From: Gammaproteobacteria bacterium
GTDB taxonomy: Bacteria > Pseudomonadota > Gammaproteobacteria > Pseudomonadales > Azotimanducaceae
Assembly: GCA_009837725.1 (NCBI GenBank)
Contig: VXSY01000218.1
Span: forward strand, 1 to 34,707
DNA length: 34,707 bases
Direction of reading: 5' to 3'
Within the stretch, counting starts at the first letter, position 1, and each line of letters begins with the position of its first letter. Shown in pieces: positions 25,152 through 32,930 of this stretch. Position numbers and translations under genes: made by a program. The notes beneath the pieces are model-generated. The model saw only the letters and a program-made list of their open reading frames with translations, had not been told where the DNA came from and ran no database searches.

Positions 25152-26066
25152 ATGTCGTCTGGGGATGTCGCCGCCGCGTCGACAGGCTCGATTGACCGAC
25201 ACCTCGACTCGCTCTGGCTCGAACGCGGGCTTGGCCGCGCCACACTGAACGCCTACCGCCAAGATCTCGAAGGCCTGCAAGCGTGGCTGGAACGGGACCC
25301 GGCTGAGGCCTCCGAGGCGGACTTGCGCGATTACATGGCCTCGCGTTTGGAAGCCGGCCACTCGGCTCGTTCCATCTCCCGCTTCCTTTCGGCAGCGCGC
25401 GGCTTGTATCGCAAGCTGGTGGAGGATGGCGTGCTCGACCGGGACCCGAGTGCCAACTTGGACCGGCCCCGTCTCGGTCGCCCGTTGCCGGCAACGCTGT
25501 CGGAACGGGAAGTGGAGCGACTCCTGAACGCGCCCGACAGTTCCGACCCCACCGGCAATCCCATCGGCTTTCGCGACCGCACCATGCTGGAGACGCTCTA
25601 CGCGACGGGCCTCAGGGTCTCGGAGCTTGTTGGCCTCACGCTGTCGTCTTTCAGCGACCGTCGCGGCACGGTACAGGTGATCGGCAAGGGTGGTCGCGAG
25701 CGCTTGACGCCGGTGGGCGAGGTGGCGCTGGACTGGCTGCGGCAGTACCTGGCCCTCGCCCGTCCCGTGCTGCTGCGGGGGCGCGCTTCCGACGTGCTCT
25801 TCCCCAGCAACCGCGGCGTCGCGATGACCCGACAGACATTCTGGCATGCGGTGAAGCGTCACGCCGCCGTCGCCGGGATCGACCGCAGCATTTCGCCACA
25901 CACTCTGCGCCACGCCTTCGCGACGCACCTGGTCAACCACGGCGCGGACCTGCGCGTGGTGCAGCTCATGCTCGGCCACGCCGACCTCTCCACCACGCAG
26001 ATATACACGCACGTGGCGCGCGCACGCCTGAAGGAACTGCACGCCGAGCACCATCCACGAGGATGA
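25152..26066 (+). CDS. xerD: Site-specific tyrosine recombinase XerD
   Basis: XerD with XerC resolves chromosome dimers at dif during division. The 304-residue protein has an N-terminal SAM-like core-binding domain (about 12-105) and a C-terminal catalytic domain. All catalytic residues are present: R155 (ATGLRVSEL), K179 (GKGGRER), H250 and R253 (HTLRHAFATHL), H276 (LGHADLSTTQ) and the nucleophile Y285 (IYTHV). It is assigned as XerD rather than XerC because of its position before dsbC and hom, as in Pseudomonas. I chose ATG 25152, which has a GAGGGA site; in-frame starts further upstream enter the palindromic element. dsbC follows after 218 nt. Confidence 0.94.
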   Translation: MSSGDVAAASTGSIDRHLDSLWLERGLGRATLNAYRQDLEGLQAWLERDPAEASEADLRDYMASRLEAGHSARSISRFLSAARGLYRKLVEDGVLDRDPSANLDRPRLGRPLPATLSEREVERLLNAPDSSDPTGNPIGFRDRTMLETLYATGLRVSELVGLTLSSFSDRRGTVQVIGKGGRERLTPVGEVALDWLRQYLALARPVLLRGRASDVLFPSNRGVAMTRQTFWHAVKRHAAVAGIDRSISPHTLRHAFATHLVNHGADLRVVQLMLGHADLSTTQIYTHVARARLKELHAEHHPRG

Positions 26067-26210
26067 CATGCCGGCGCATTGGATGCCGAGAGGACGGCTC
26101 AGCTTGGGTACAAGCCGGCCAACACTCTGACAGGACGGGTGTGCGCGTAAGTCTCCCGTGCCTGTGCGGCTTCCGCTTACCTCTGTCCACCTTCCTGGTG
26201 CCTTGCGCCG

Positions 26211-26216
26211 TAGAAT
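26211..26216 (+). promoter_or_regulatory. Candidate dsbC -10 box
   Basis: TAGAAT (5 of 6) in the xerD-dsbC gap. Transcription would start near 26223, about 60 nt before the dsbC ATG. The -35 is weak. Confidence 0.4.
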
Positions 26217-26284
26217 GCCGGCTTTCGCGCCCCTTCCACGGCGCACGCCCCAAAGCGGCAGAAAACGAGGGTTCAGTTTTGGCC

Positions 26285-27046
26285 ATGAAGCAAACAACGC
26301 AGCACGCGGCTATCGCCGCGCTTTCTGTGCTCTTGACCATGACCGGGCTTGCCTTTGCGCAAGAGACGGAAGATGAGGTCGTCGAGAGCGAGGTCGTCGA
26401 CCCGCTCGTGCATCTTCGAACGCTGCGCCCGGAACTCGACTTCACCGCCGTGCGATCCGCTCCGGCGGAAGGGTTGTTTCGGGTGGAGATCGGTGCCGAG
26501 TCCTTCTACATCACTGCCGACGGTCGCTACCTGATCGCCGGCGACATGTACCGCATCGACGCCACCGCCTTGCGCAATGTCGACGAGGAACGTCGCACTC
26601 GGCGACGCGCTGCCATGATCGAGGCGCTTCCCGAAGGCGATGCCGTGACCTTCACGCCGCCGGGCGGCGCCGTGGCGTCCGTGAATGTCTTCACCGACGT
26701 GGATTGCGGCTATTGTCAGATGCTGCACCAGTCGATGGCGGACTATCACGACCGGGGAATCGAGATTCGCTACCTCGCCTACCCGCGCGGCGGCGAGGAG
26801 TCTGAGACTTGGCACCGCATGGTATCGGCGTGGTGTGCAGACGACCGCGAATCCGCCATCACAGCGCTTAAGGCGGGCGACGAGATTCCGAACCGCACTT
26901 GCGAGAACCCGGTTGCGCGGCATTACGAGATCGGTGTCGCTTCCGGCGTCACTGGCACCCCCTCGCTCGTGCTGCCGGACGGGACGATGGTGCCGGGTCT
27001 CGTTGCCGCGGAGGAACTGGCGGAGCTGCTGGAGCTCTCCCCTTGA
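26285..27046 (+). CDS. dsbC: Thiol:disulfide interchange protein DsbC
   Basis: DsbC is a periplasmic disulfide isomerase kept reduced by DsbD. The 253-residue precursor begins with a signal peptide (1-25, hydrophobic core AALSVLLTMTGLAFA). An N-terminal dimerisation domain follows, and a thioredoxin-like domain with active site C141-G-Y-C144. A second conserved cysteine pair, C184 and C206, and the cis-proline loop GTP (224-226) are present. These match the DsbC/DsbG family; CGYC favours the isomerase. The start ATG is chosen to begin the signal peptide; a GAGGG ribosome site is somewhat distant. The stop overlaps the hom start (TTGA). Confidence 0.95.
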   Translation: MKQTTQHAAIAALSVLLTMTGLAFAQETEDEVVESEVVDPLVHLRTLRPELDFTAVRSAPAEGLFRVEIGAESFYITADGRYLIAGDMYRIDATALRNVDEERRTRRRAAMIEALPEGDAVTFTPPGGAVASVNVFTDVDCGYCQMLHQSMADYHDRGIEIRYLAYPRGGEESETWHRMVSAWCADDRESAITALKAGDEIPNRTCENPVARHYEIGVASGVTGTPSLVLPDGTMVPGLVAAEELAELLELSP

Positions 27047-28368
27047 GCGCGACAGAAGGCAGGGACCCGTTGCGGGTAGGGTTGGCAGGGCTCGGCACGG
27101 TGGGGCAATCGGTTGCCGCGCTGCTAGTCGGTGACGCGGCGGACGGCATTGCCCGCCGCGCCGGACGCCGCATCGAACTCAAGCGGGTGGCGAGCCGCAC
27201 CCCCAAGCCCGATGTCGATATCGGCGGTGTCCCGTTCTCGACTGACTTGGGCTCCCTGGTCAGCAATGACGTGGATGTGGTGGTGGAACTCATCGGCGGC
27301 GACACCACCGCGCGGGATTTGGTTTCGTCCGCTCTTGGGGCCGGCCAATGCGTCGTCACCGCCAACAAGGCGCTGCTTGCGGCCTGCGGGGACGAACTGT
27401 TTGCGCTGGCGCAGCGCCAGGGCGCGCCGCTCGGCTTCGAGGCGTCGGTGGCTGGCGGCATCCCCATCATCAACGCGTTGCGCACCGGGCTCGCCGCAAA
27501 CGACATCGGCTGGATCGCCGGCATCGTCAACGGCACGTGCAACTACATCCTGACGCAGATGGCGTTGGCGGGACAGAGTTTCGCCGATGCCCTCGCTGAC
27601 GCCCAACGCCTAGGCTATGCCGAGGCCGATCCCACCTTCGATGTCGAAGGCATCGACGCCGCGCAGAAGCTTGCCATCCTCGCGGCATTGGCCTTCGATA
27701 CGGACATCGACATCGATGGCGTTCACGCCGAAGGCATCCGCGGCGTGGACAGCGAGGACATCGCCTATGCCGACGAACTCGGCTTCGCCATCCGCCACTT
27801 GGGTTTGGCCCGGGTTGCCGGTGACGGGCTTGAGGCGCGTGTGCATCCGGCGCTGGTGCCGAATGAGGTGCTGCTCGCGAAGGTGGATGACGTGATGAAT
27901 GCCGTGATGGTGCATGGCAGTGCCGTCGGTGGCACGCTCCACGTTGGACCCGGCGCTGGCGGAATGGCGACGGCTTCTGCGGTGGTGGCAGATCTCATCG
28001 AGGCCGCGCGCGGAACGCTGCCGACACCGATTCCGGCGTCACGTCGGCTCCCGGCGCTCGGCATACGGGCCGTGTGCTGCCCTTGGTATCTGAAGATTCC
28101 GGCGGTGGATCAACCGGGTGTCTTCGCCCATGTGGCGGAGGTGTTGGGGGAGCACGGCATCTCGATCGAGGCGGTGATCCAGCGTCCGCAAGACATCCAT
28201 CCCGGCGAAGCACCGTGGGTGCCCATCGTCATCCTCACCGACGAGGTGGCGCAGGAGGTGATCGACGACGCGGTCAAGGCAATCGAAAGCGTCGAAGGAG
28301 TGACCGGCAGCGTCACGCACTTCCGGGTGGTGAACCCAGACGCTTTGGCTACGCAAGGCGACGCATGA
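27043..28368 (+). CDS. hom: Homoserine dehydrogenase
   Basis: Hom reduces aspartate semialdehyde to homoserine, for threonine and methionine. The 441-residue product has the NAD(P)-binding GLAGLGTVGQSV at the N-terminus, TANKALLA, the substrate region SVAGGIPIINALRTGL with NGTCNYIL, and DVEGIDAAQKL. A C-terminal ACT domain (about 355-430, beginning YLKIPAVDQPGVFA) suggests allosteric control by threonine. The start is taken as TTG 27043, overlapping the dsbC stop as TTGA, with GGAG 9 nt upstream; TTG 27070 is an alternative. thrC, its usual neighbour, is absent; recJ follows with an ATGA overlap. Confidence 0.95.
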   Translation: MSATEGRDPLRVGLAGLGTVGQSVAALLVGDAADGIARRAGRRIELKRVASRTPKPDVDIGGVPFSTDLGSLVSNDVDVVVELIGGDTTARDLVSSALGAGQCVVTANKALLAACGDELFALAQRQGAPLGFEASVAGGIPIINALRTGLAANDIGWIAGIVNGTCNYILTQMALAGQSFADALADAQRLGYAEADPTFDVEGIDAAQKLAILAALAFDTDIDIDGVHAEGIRGVDSEDIAYADELGFAIRHLGLARVAGDGLEARVHPALVPNEVLLAKVDDVMNAVMVHGSAVGGTLHVGPGAGGMATASAVVADLIEAARGTLPTPIPASRRLPALGIRAVCCPWYLKIPAVDQPGVFAHVAEVLGEHGISIEAVIQRPQDIHPGEAPWVPIVILTDEVAQEVIDDAVKAIESVEGVTGSVTHFRVVNPDALATQGDA

Positions 28369-30185
28369 CGTCGCCTGCGGCGCCGGCTCCGGACGACCCA
28401 GCACCGGAGCGGCCTTGGGGCGCCTCGACGGACGAACTGCCGTTCGCCACTTCAGCGGGAGCCAGAGCGCGCAGCATTCGCCTGCGGGCAGCGCCGGACG
28501 AGCTCCCGGCCCTGGGCCTGCCAGCATTTCTGGCACGCACTCTGGCAAGCAGAGGCGTGGCAGGACGGGGCGAATTGGATCTGCCGCTGACGGACCTCCA
28601 CCCGCCAACCGCGCTGCCGGGAATCGACCGAGCGGTCGCACGTCTCGGAACCGCACTTGAGGGCAACGAACGCATCCTGATCGTCGGCGACTTCGATGCC
28701 GATGGTGCCACCGCCTCTGCCTTGTGCGTTTCGGCTCTGCACGCGTTCGGCGCGACCGAAGTGGATTACCTCGTACCCAACCGCTTCGAGTACGGCTATG
28801 GCCTGACGCCGGAACTGGTGCGGGTGGCGTTTGCGCGCAAGCCGAATGTGATCGTGACGGTGGATAACGGCGTTGCCAGCATCGAAGGCGTACAGCTCGC
28901 GCAGGACGAAGGGATGGACGTGATCGTCACCGATCACCACCTGCCCGGCGACGAACTGCCGGCCGCGCACGCCATCGTCAACCCGAACCTGGCGGACAGC
29001 GAGTTCCCAAGCCGCGCCCTTGCCGGTGTGGGGGTCGCTTGGTACGTGATGGCGGCGTTGCGCGCTCGGCTCCGAGCAGCCGGACACTTTGAGGAACGAT
29101 CCTTGGCGGTGCCGAACATGGCCGAGTGGCTCGACCTCGTGGCGCTCGGCACGGTGGCGGACGTAGTGCCGCTCGATCGCAACAACCGCATCCTGGTTCA
29201 CCAAGGCATCCGACGAATGCGCGCGGGGCGCTCACGGGTGGGCATCCGCGCCTTGGTGCAGGCGTCTCGGCGCTCGCTCGCTCGGCTGAGTGCGCAGGAC
29301 CTGGCCTTTGCCGTGGCGCCCCGTCTGAACGCCGCCGGCCGCCTTGACGACATGAGCACCGGCATCGCTTGCCTCCTCATCGGCGACGAGGTGGGAGCCC
29401 GTGATCTGGCGGGACGTCTCGACGCGTTGAACCGCGAACGTCGCACCATCGAGGCGGACATGAACGAGGGTGCACAGTTGCTCATCGAGGAGCAACCCGA
29501 GGGCAGAGCTTCGATCTGCGTCTATCACGAAAGCTGGCACCAAGGCGTCGTCGGCATCGTTGCCGGCCGCATGAGAGAGCGCTATCACCGCCCGGTGATC
29601 GCCTTTGCGGACGCCGGCGGTGCTACACCCGACGAGATCAAGGGCTCGGCCCGCTCCATCCCGGGCCTCAACATCCGCGACGCGATCGCTGACGTGGCGG
29701 CCCGCTTCCCGGGCCTCGTGGGCAAGTTCGGCGGCCATGCGATGGCGGCCGGTCTATCGTTGCACCGCATCCAGCTCGAACGTTTCCGCAACGCCTTCGA
29801 GAAGGCGGTCGCGGCGCGGGTGACCGAGCGCGACTTGGCCGGCGACATCTTCACGGACGGCGAACTGCATCCAACTGACCTTGAGCTCGACAACGCCCGG
29901 CTGATCGAGCGCCATGGTCCTTGGGGTCAGTCCTTCGAAGAGCCCACCTTCCACGGCGATTTCGACATCGTCGCCCAGCGCGTTGTGGGCACTTCCCACC
30001 TGAAACTCGTGCTCAAGGCCGGCGAGCGAGTGGTGGACGCCATCGCCTTCAATCAGACCCGCGTCAGGTCCCGTCGCATCCGCGCCATCTATCGCCTAAG
30101 CGTCAATGACTACCAAGACACGGAAACGCTGCAACTGGAAGTGGAAGCCTTGGCGCCATTGCAAGACGAAACCAGCGCAGCGTAG
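28365..30185 (+). CDS. recJ: Single-stranded-DNA-specific exonuclease RecJ
   Basis: RecJ degrades single-stranded DNA 5' to 3' in RecF-pathway recombination and mismatch repair. The 606-residue protein carries the DHH phosphoesterase motifs: D109, D111 and D113 in GDFDADG, D167 in VDNG, and the signature D190-H191-H192. LGTVADVVPL follows, with its D266. The DHHA1 domain with FGGHAMAAGL and a C-terminal OB-fold (about 490-600) follow. An N-terminal Pro/Ala/Asp-rich extension of about 30 residues makes it longer than typical RecJ (about 577). The ATG overlaps the hom stop, so translation is coupled to hom, an unrelated metabolic gene. Confidence 0.96.
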   Translation: MTSPAAPAPDDPAPERPWGASTDELPFATSAGARARSIRLRAAPDELPALGLPAFLARTLASRGVAGRGELDLPLTDLHPPTALPGIDRAVARLGTALEGNERILIVGDFDADGATASALCVSALHAFGATEVDYLVPNRFEYGYGLTPELVRVAFARKPNVIVTVDNGVASIEGVQLAQDEGMDVIVTDHHLPGDELPAAHAIVNPNLADSEFPSRALAGVGVAWYVMAALRARLRAAGHFEERSLAVPNMAEWLDLVALGTVADVVPLDRNNRILVHQGIRRMRAGRSRVGIRALVQASRRSLARLSAQDLAFAVAPRLNAAGRLDDMSTGIACLLIGDEVGARDLAGRLDALNRERRTIEADMNEGAQLLIEEQPEGRASICVYHESWHQGVVGIVAGRMRERYHRPVIAFADAGGATPDEIKGSARSIPGLNIRDAIADVAARFPGLVGKFGGHAMAAGLSLHRIQLERFRNAFEKAVAARVTERDLAGDIFTDGELHPTDLELDNARLIERHGPWGQSFEEPTFHGDFDIVAQRVVGTSHLKLVLKAGERVVDAIAFNQTRVRSRRIRAIYRLSVNDYQDTETLQLEVEALAPLQDETSAA

Positions 30186-30283
30186 GACGCACGTGCTGCA
30201 AATTCGCAGGGCTACGGGCGGCCGGCGCCAAGCGCGGCACAAATCAAAGTGAGACACCTGGCAATGGTGTGGAGGGAGCGGGA

Positions 30284-30790
30284 GTGAAGTGGTCCGTTGG
30301 CGTGCTTGTCGTCGTCGTTGTCGTGGTTTTGGCCGGGCTGACTGGCAGGAAGTCGGTTCATGCCGAGCGGATCATTGCCGGCTCGCCGGAGGCGATCTGG
30401 GCCGTGCTGACCGACACCGCAAGCTATGGTGAATGGAACCCGATCTTTGTCCGTGCTACGGGGCGCTATGAGGAGGAGGGCACCATGCACTATCAGATGA
30501 AGACGGCGGATGGGGGCGCCACGGAGGTGGATGCGCGGGTCAAGCGGGTTATCCACGAACGAGAGATCAACCAGTTCGGCGGGATGCGAGGCGTGCTCAC
30601 CTTCAATCACACCTGGCAGCTTGAGCCAACGGCCGGCGGCACGCGGGTGACGCAACGCGAAGAATATCGTGGCATCGGCGTTTGGTTCTGGGATCCGGCC
30701 TGGGTAGAGCAGGTGTATGAGGAAGCCCTGGTGGCATTGGAGGGTCGCGTGCGGGGGCGACTCGGGAGCTCTGCTCCTCTCGACTCATGA
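30284..30790 (+). CDS. Membrane-anchored SRPBCC (START-like) domain protein
   Basis: This 168-residue protein has an N-terminal hydrophobic helix (residues 3-20, including seven consecutive valines) followed by a START/SRPBCC ligand-binding domain. The domain shows the opening strand HAERIIAGSPEAIWAVLTD, the W51-N-P motif, and the late TRVTQREEYRG and C-terminal amphipathic helix. Members of this superfamily bind hydrophobic ligands or act as cyclases; the ligand is unknown. GTG 30284 is preferred over GTG 30269 because of the GGAGG site (30271-30275) 8 nt upstream. The first helix may be an anchor or uncleaved signal. It is convergent with the DUF836 gene. Confidence 0.82.
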   Translation: MKWSVGVLVVVVVVVLAGLTGRKSVHAERIIAGSPEAIWAVLTDTASYGEWNPIFVRATGRYEEEGTMHYQMKTADGGATEVDARVKRVIHEREINQFGGMRGVLTFNHTWQLEPTAGGTRVTQREEYRGIGVWFWDPAWVEQVYEEALVALEGRVRGRLGSSAPLDS

Positions 30791-30916
30791 GTCGAGGCCA
30801 AACGGCATTGGTTTTGCTTCTACAAGAGCGACGAAGGGCGTGTAGCCCAACTCGCGTGCTGGTCGTATAGCGGTCGGTGCCGCATTCGGCCGCAGCAGCC
30901 GCTTTGACTGCGCGGC
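30791..30916. other. Convergent SRPBCC/DUF836 gap
   Basis: 126 nt between convergent stops. It does not contain the 165-bp repeat or the CTAGCCC-type palindrome. I see nothing distinctive. Confidence 0.4.
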
Positions 30917-31159
30917 TCAGTCGGCGTTGAGTGTTTTTGACACCGCCTTCGCGTCGAAGGGCCAGTCGTGCTCGGCGTTGCCGATGATGAGTACGGGCAC
31001 GCGGTGCGCATAGCGGTCGAAGGTTGCGTCGTCTTCGGTGACCTCGATCGTGACGAGGGTGTGGCCGGCCGTGTCTGGCATACTCGCCAACCATTCGAGG
31101 GCCTCATCGCATAGGGTGCAGGAGGCCGTCACTACCAGTTGCAGCTGCGGGCGGTTCAT
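30917..31159 (-). CDS. Glutaredoxin-like protein, DUF836 family
   Basis: This small 80-residue thioredoxin-fold protein belongs to the DUF836 (glutaredoxin-like) family. After the first strand (QLQLVVTASC) it has the redox motif C14-T-L-C17, then DEALEWL, and a cis-proline near HRVPVLII. The order strand-CxxC-helix-strand-RVPV is typical. The partner is unknown. The ATG at 31159 has a good AGGGAG ribosome site. The start codon shares one base with the TTG start of the divergent C39-like gene, so each gene's promoter must lie inside the other's coding sequence unless the latter starts downstream. Confidence 0.85.
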   Translation of the reverse strand: MNRPQLQLVVTASCTLCDEALEWLASMPDTAGHTLVTIEVTEDDATFDRYAHRVPVLIIGNAEHDWPFDAKAVSKTLNAD

Positions 31160-32109
31160 TGTCGGAAAGCTCCCTCTTCGCCGCCACACGGTTCGCGTCA
31201 GGGGACGTAGATTACCCGCTGCCGATCGCTGGCGAGGCGGATTGGCAGCCATCTGCATCGGGCACCACCGCGGCGGTTCGGGTGGCCTTGCCGGCGGTGC
31301 CGGCCGGACACCTGATCGCCGCCAGTCTCGCGAGCCCTGATGCCGATGCGCCGTTCCGCTTCCTTTTGCAGGCGCGGGAGGCGGTGGCGGCCACAGGTTG
31401 TTTCGGGATGGTCGCAGGCCCGGATGCGGCACTCGGCTGCGACGGGATCGACGTGCTGGTGGATTGCTTCGTCAGTCGTCGTCCTCTCGCCGCTGCGGAG
31501 TTGGTCGTTGAAGTCGACTCGCCCGTGCCCCCGCGCACCTACCTGCTGAACGTGGTCGTTCGGCCCGTCGAGACGATGCCGTGCGGAACGCCAGCGGAGG
31601 TGGCGCCCATCGCCCTGCCGGCCTTGAGCCAGACCAGCCTGCACGAAAGCGTTCGTGGGGGCGCTTGCTCCCCGACTTGCGTAGCCATGGTCGTTCGCTC
31701 GAGGGTTGCCGGTGCGAGCCACGAGGCCATCGCCGCCACCACCGCGCATTGGCCCAGTCGGATGCTCGGCGTCTGGCCGCAGAATCTCTGGGCAGCGGCG
31801 CGATACGGGGTCGTCGGCGGCATCGAGCTGCTGCACGACTGGCAACCGATCGTTATGGCACTGGAAGCTGGTTCCCCTGTCGTCGCCAGCATCCGCTTCG
31901 AGGCCGGTGCACTTGCCGGAGCGCCGCTCGAACGCACATCGGGGCATCTCGTTGTGTTGCGCGGCATTCGCCGCGGTCGGGTGCTTGTGCTGGATCCGGC
32001 CGCGCCCGATGGCACCGTCGAACGGAACTACGACGCCGGCGAGTTCGCCAATGCGTGGCTGCGTCACCGCGGCGCGGCTTACGTCTTTGCCGATGGCCGG
32101 CTATCGTAG
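31159..32109 (+). CDS. C39-like cysteine peptidase family protein
   Basis: This 316-residue predicted cytoplasmic protein has no signal peptide. Residues 1-150 form a beta-rich N-terminal domain I cannot assign. Residues 155-316 match the stand-alone C39-type (papain-fold) peptidase domain: C170 in ACSPTCVAMV, H263 in GHLVVLRG and D279 in VLDPA, a complete Cys-His-Asp set. The usual CGPT is CSPT with a second cysteine at 174. It is not fused to an ABC transporter and has no bacteriocin gene nearby. The only start codon in frame before the conserved region is TTG 31159, overlapping the divergent DUF836 start. It leads a compact + strand group with a membrane protein, a GNAT and an S9 peptidase. 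Substrate unknown. Confidence 0.78.
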   Translation: MSESSLFAATRFASGDVDYPLPIAGEADWQPSASGTTAAVRVALPAVPAGHLIAASLASPDADAPFRFLLQAREAVAATGCFGMVAGPDAALGCDGIDVLVDCFVSRRPLAAAELVVEVDSPVPPRTYLLNVVVRPVETMPCGTPAEVAPIALPALSQTSLHESVRGGACSPTCVAMVVRSRVAGASHEAIAATTAHWPSRMLGVWPQNLWAAARYGVVGGIELLHDWQPIVMALEAGSPVVASIRFEAGALAGAPLERTSGHLVVLRGIRRGRVLVLDPAAPDGTVERNYDAGEFANAWLRHRGAAYVFADGRLS

Positions 32110-32113
32110 GGCC

Positions 32114-32386
32114 GTGAAGTATCTGATCCGCTTTCTGCTGCTCATGCTCGGCGTCGCACTGACGACGCTTGGGCTCGTGTATTGGCAGTCGCGTGGGTTT
32201 TCGCTGGAGGGAATGCTCCTGTTCGACAACGGCTGGCGCCCCCATCCCATCCATATCCTCGCGCTCGGCATCAGCTTGATCCCGCCGTCGCTGTGGGAGA
32301 TCTTCGTGCTGGAGGCCGCCGCCAAGGCGGCCCGCGAACGCACCGATGGCGCGCTCACGGCACAAGAACGGCTCGGCGATGGCTGA
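32114..32386 (+). CDS. Small membrane protein, unknown function
   Basis: This 90-residue product has a first hydrophobic helix at about residues 4-23 and a second around 50-68 (ILALGISLIPPSLWEIFVL), followed by a charged C-terminal helix (AAKAARERTDG). I recognise no family. GTG 32114, 4 nt after the C39-like stop, is the likely start; ATG 32093, overlapping that gene, is also possible. Its last 8 nt overlap the start of the GNAT gene (ATGGCTGA), so it is embedded in the operon. The frame is conserved through the overlaps and codon use resembles that of the neighbours, which supports it as real. Confidence 0.68.
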   Translation: MKYLIRFLLLMLGVALTTLGLVYWQSRGFSLEGMLLFDNGWRPHPIHILALGISLIPPSLWEIFVLEAAAKAARERTDGALTAQERLGDG

Positions 32387-32930
32387 CGAAAGCCAGGAAG
32401 GGCGGGTGTATATCCGATCGGTTGTGGGTGGCGACCGGCGCGAAGTGCTTGCGCTCGCACGCGAGAGTCGCGAGACCCATCATCCCTGGATCGCGCCACC
32501 GCTCACCGCGCACATGTTCCGTCAGTATCTGCGTCGCATAGAGCGCAGCGACCACGAGGGCTTCGCCGTGTGCGTCAAGGCAACCGACGAGATCGCAGGC
32601 ATCATCAACATCAACAATGTCGTACGGGGCTCGTTCCTGTCCGCCTCGCTCGGCTATTACTTGGGCAGCCGTTTCGTCGGCAACGGCTACATGGTCGAAG
32701 CGCTCACACTGGTGAAGCAACACGCCTTCCGGCGCCTGGGCCTGCACCGAATCGAGGCGAACATCCAACCCGACAACATCCGTTCGCTCAATCTGGTGAA
32801 GCGATGCGGATTTGTCCGCGAAGGGATTTCGCCAGCGTATCTGTTCATCAATGGCGCCTGGCGCGACCACGAGCGCTGGGCGGCCGTTGACGACCGCGAC
32901 ACACTGAGCCGCACGGACACCTGGCGATGA
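32379..32930 (+). CDS. GNAT family N-acetyltransferase (RimJ/RimL-like)
   Basis: This 183-residue cytoplasmic acyltransferase is of the RimJ/RimL (Acetyltransf_3) type. The acetyl-CoA-binding region is in LGYYLGSRFVGNGYMVEAL (about 92-110), followed by the family segment FRRLGLHRIEANIQPDN and SLNLVKRCGFVREG. These proteins acetylate protein N-termini, aminoglycosides or small molecules; the substrate cannot be told. The chosen ATG overlaps the end of the small membrane protein gene, and the stop overlaps the S9 peptidase start as ATGA. The tight packing suggests a functional link to both neighbours or simply a shared transcript. Confidence 0.88.
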   Translation: MADESQEGRVYIRSVVGGDRREVLALARESRETHHPWIAPPLTAHMFRQYLRRIERSDHEGFAVCVKATDEIAGIININNVVRGSFLSASLGYYLGSRFVGNGYMVEALTLVKQHAFRRLGLHRIEANIQPDNIRSLNLVKRCGFVREGISPAYLFINGAWRDHERWAAVDDRDTLSRTDTWR

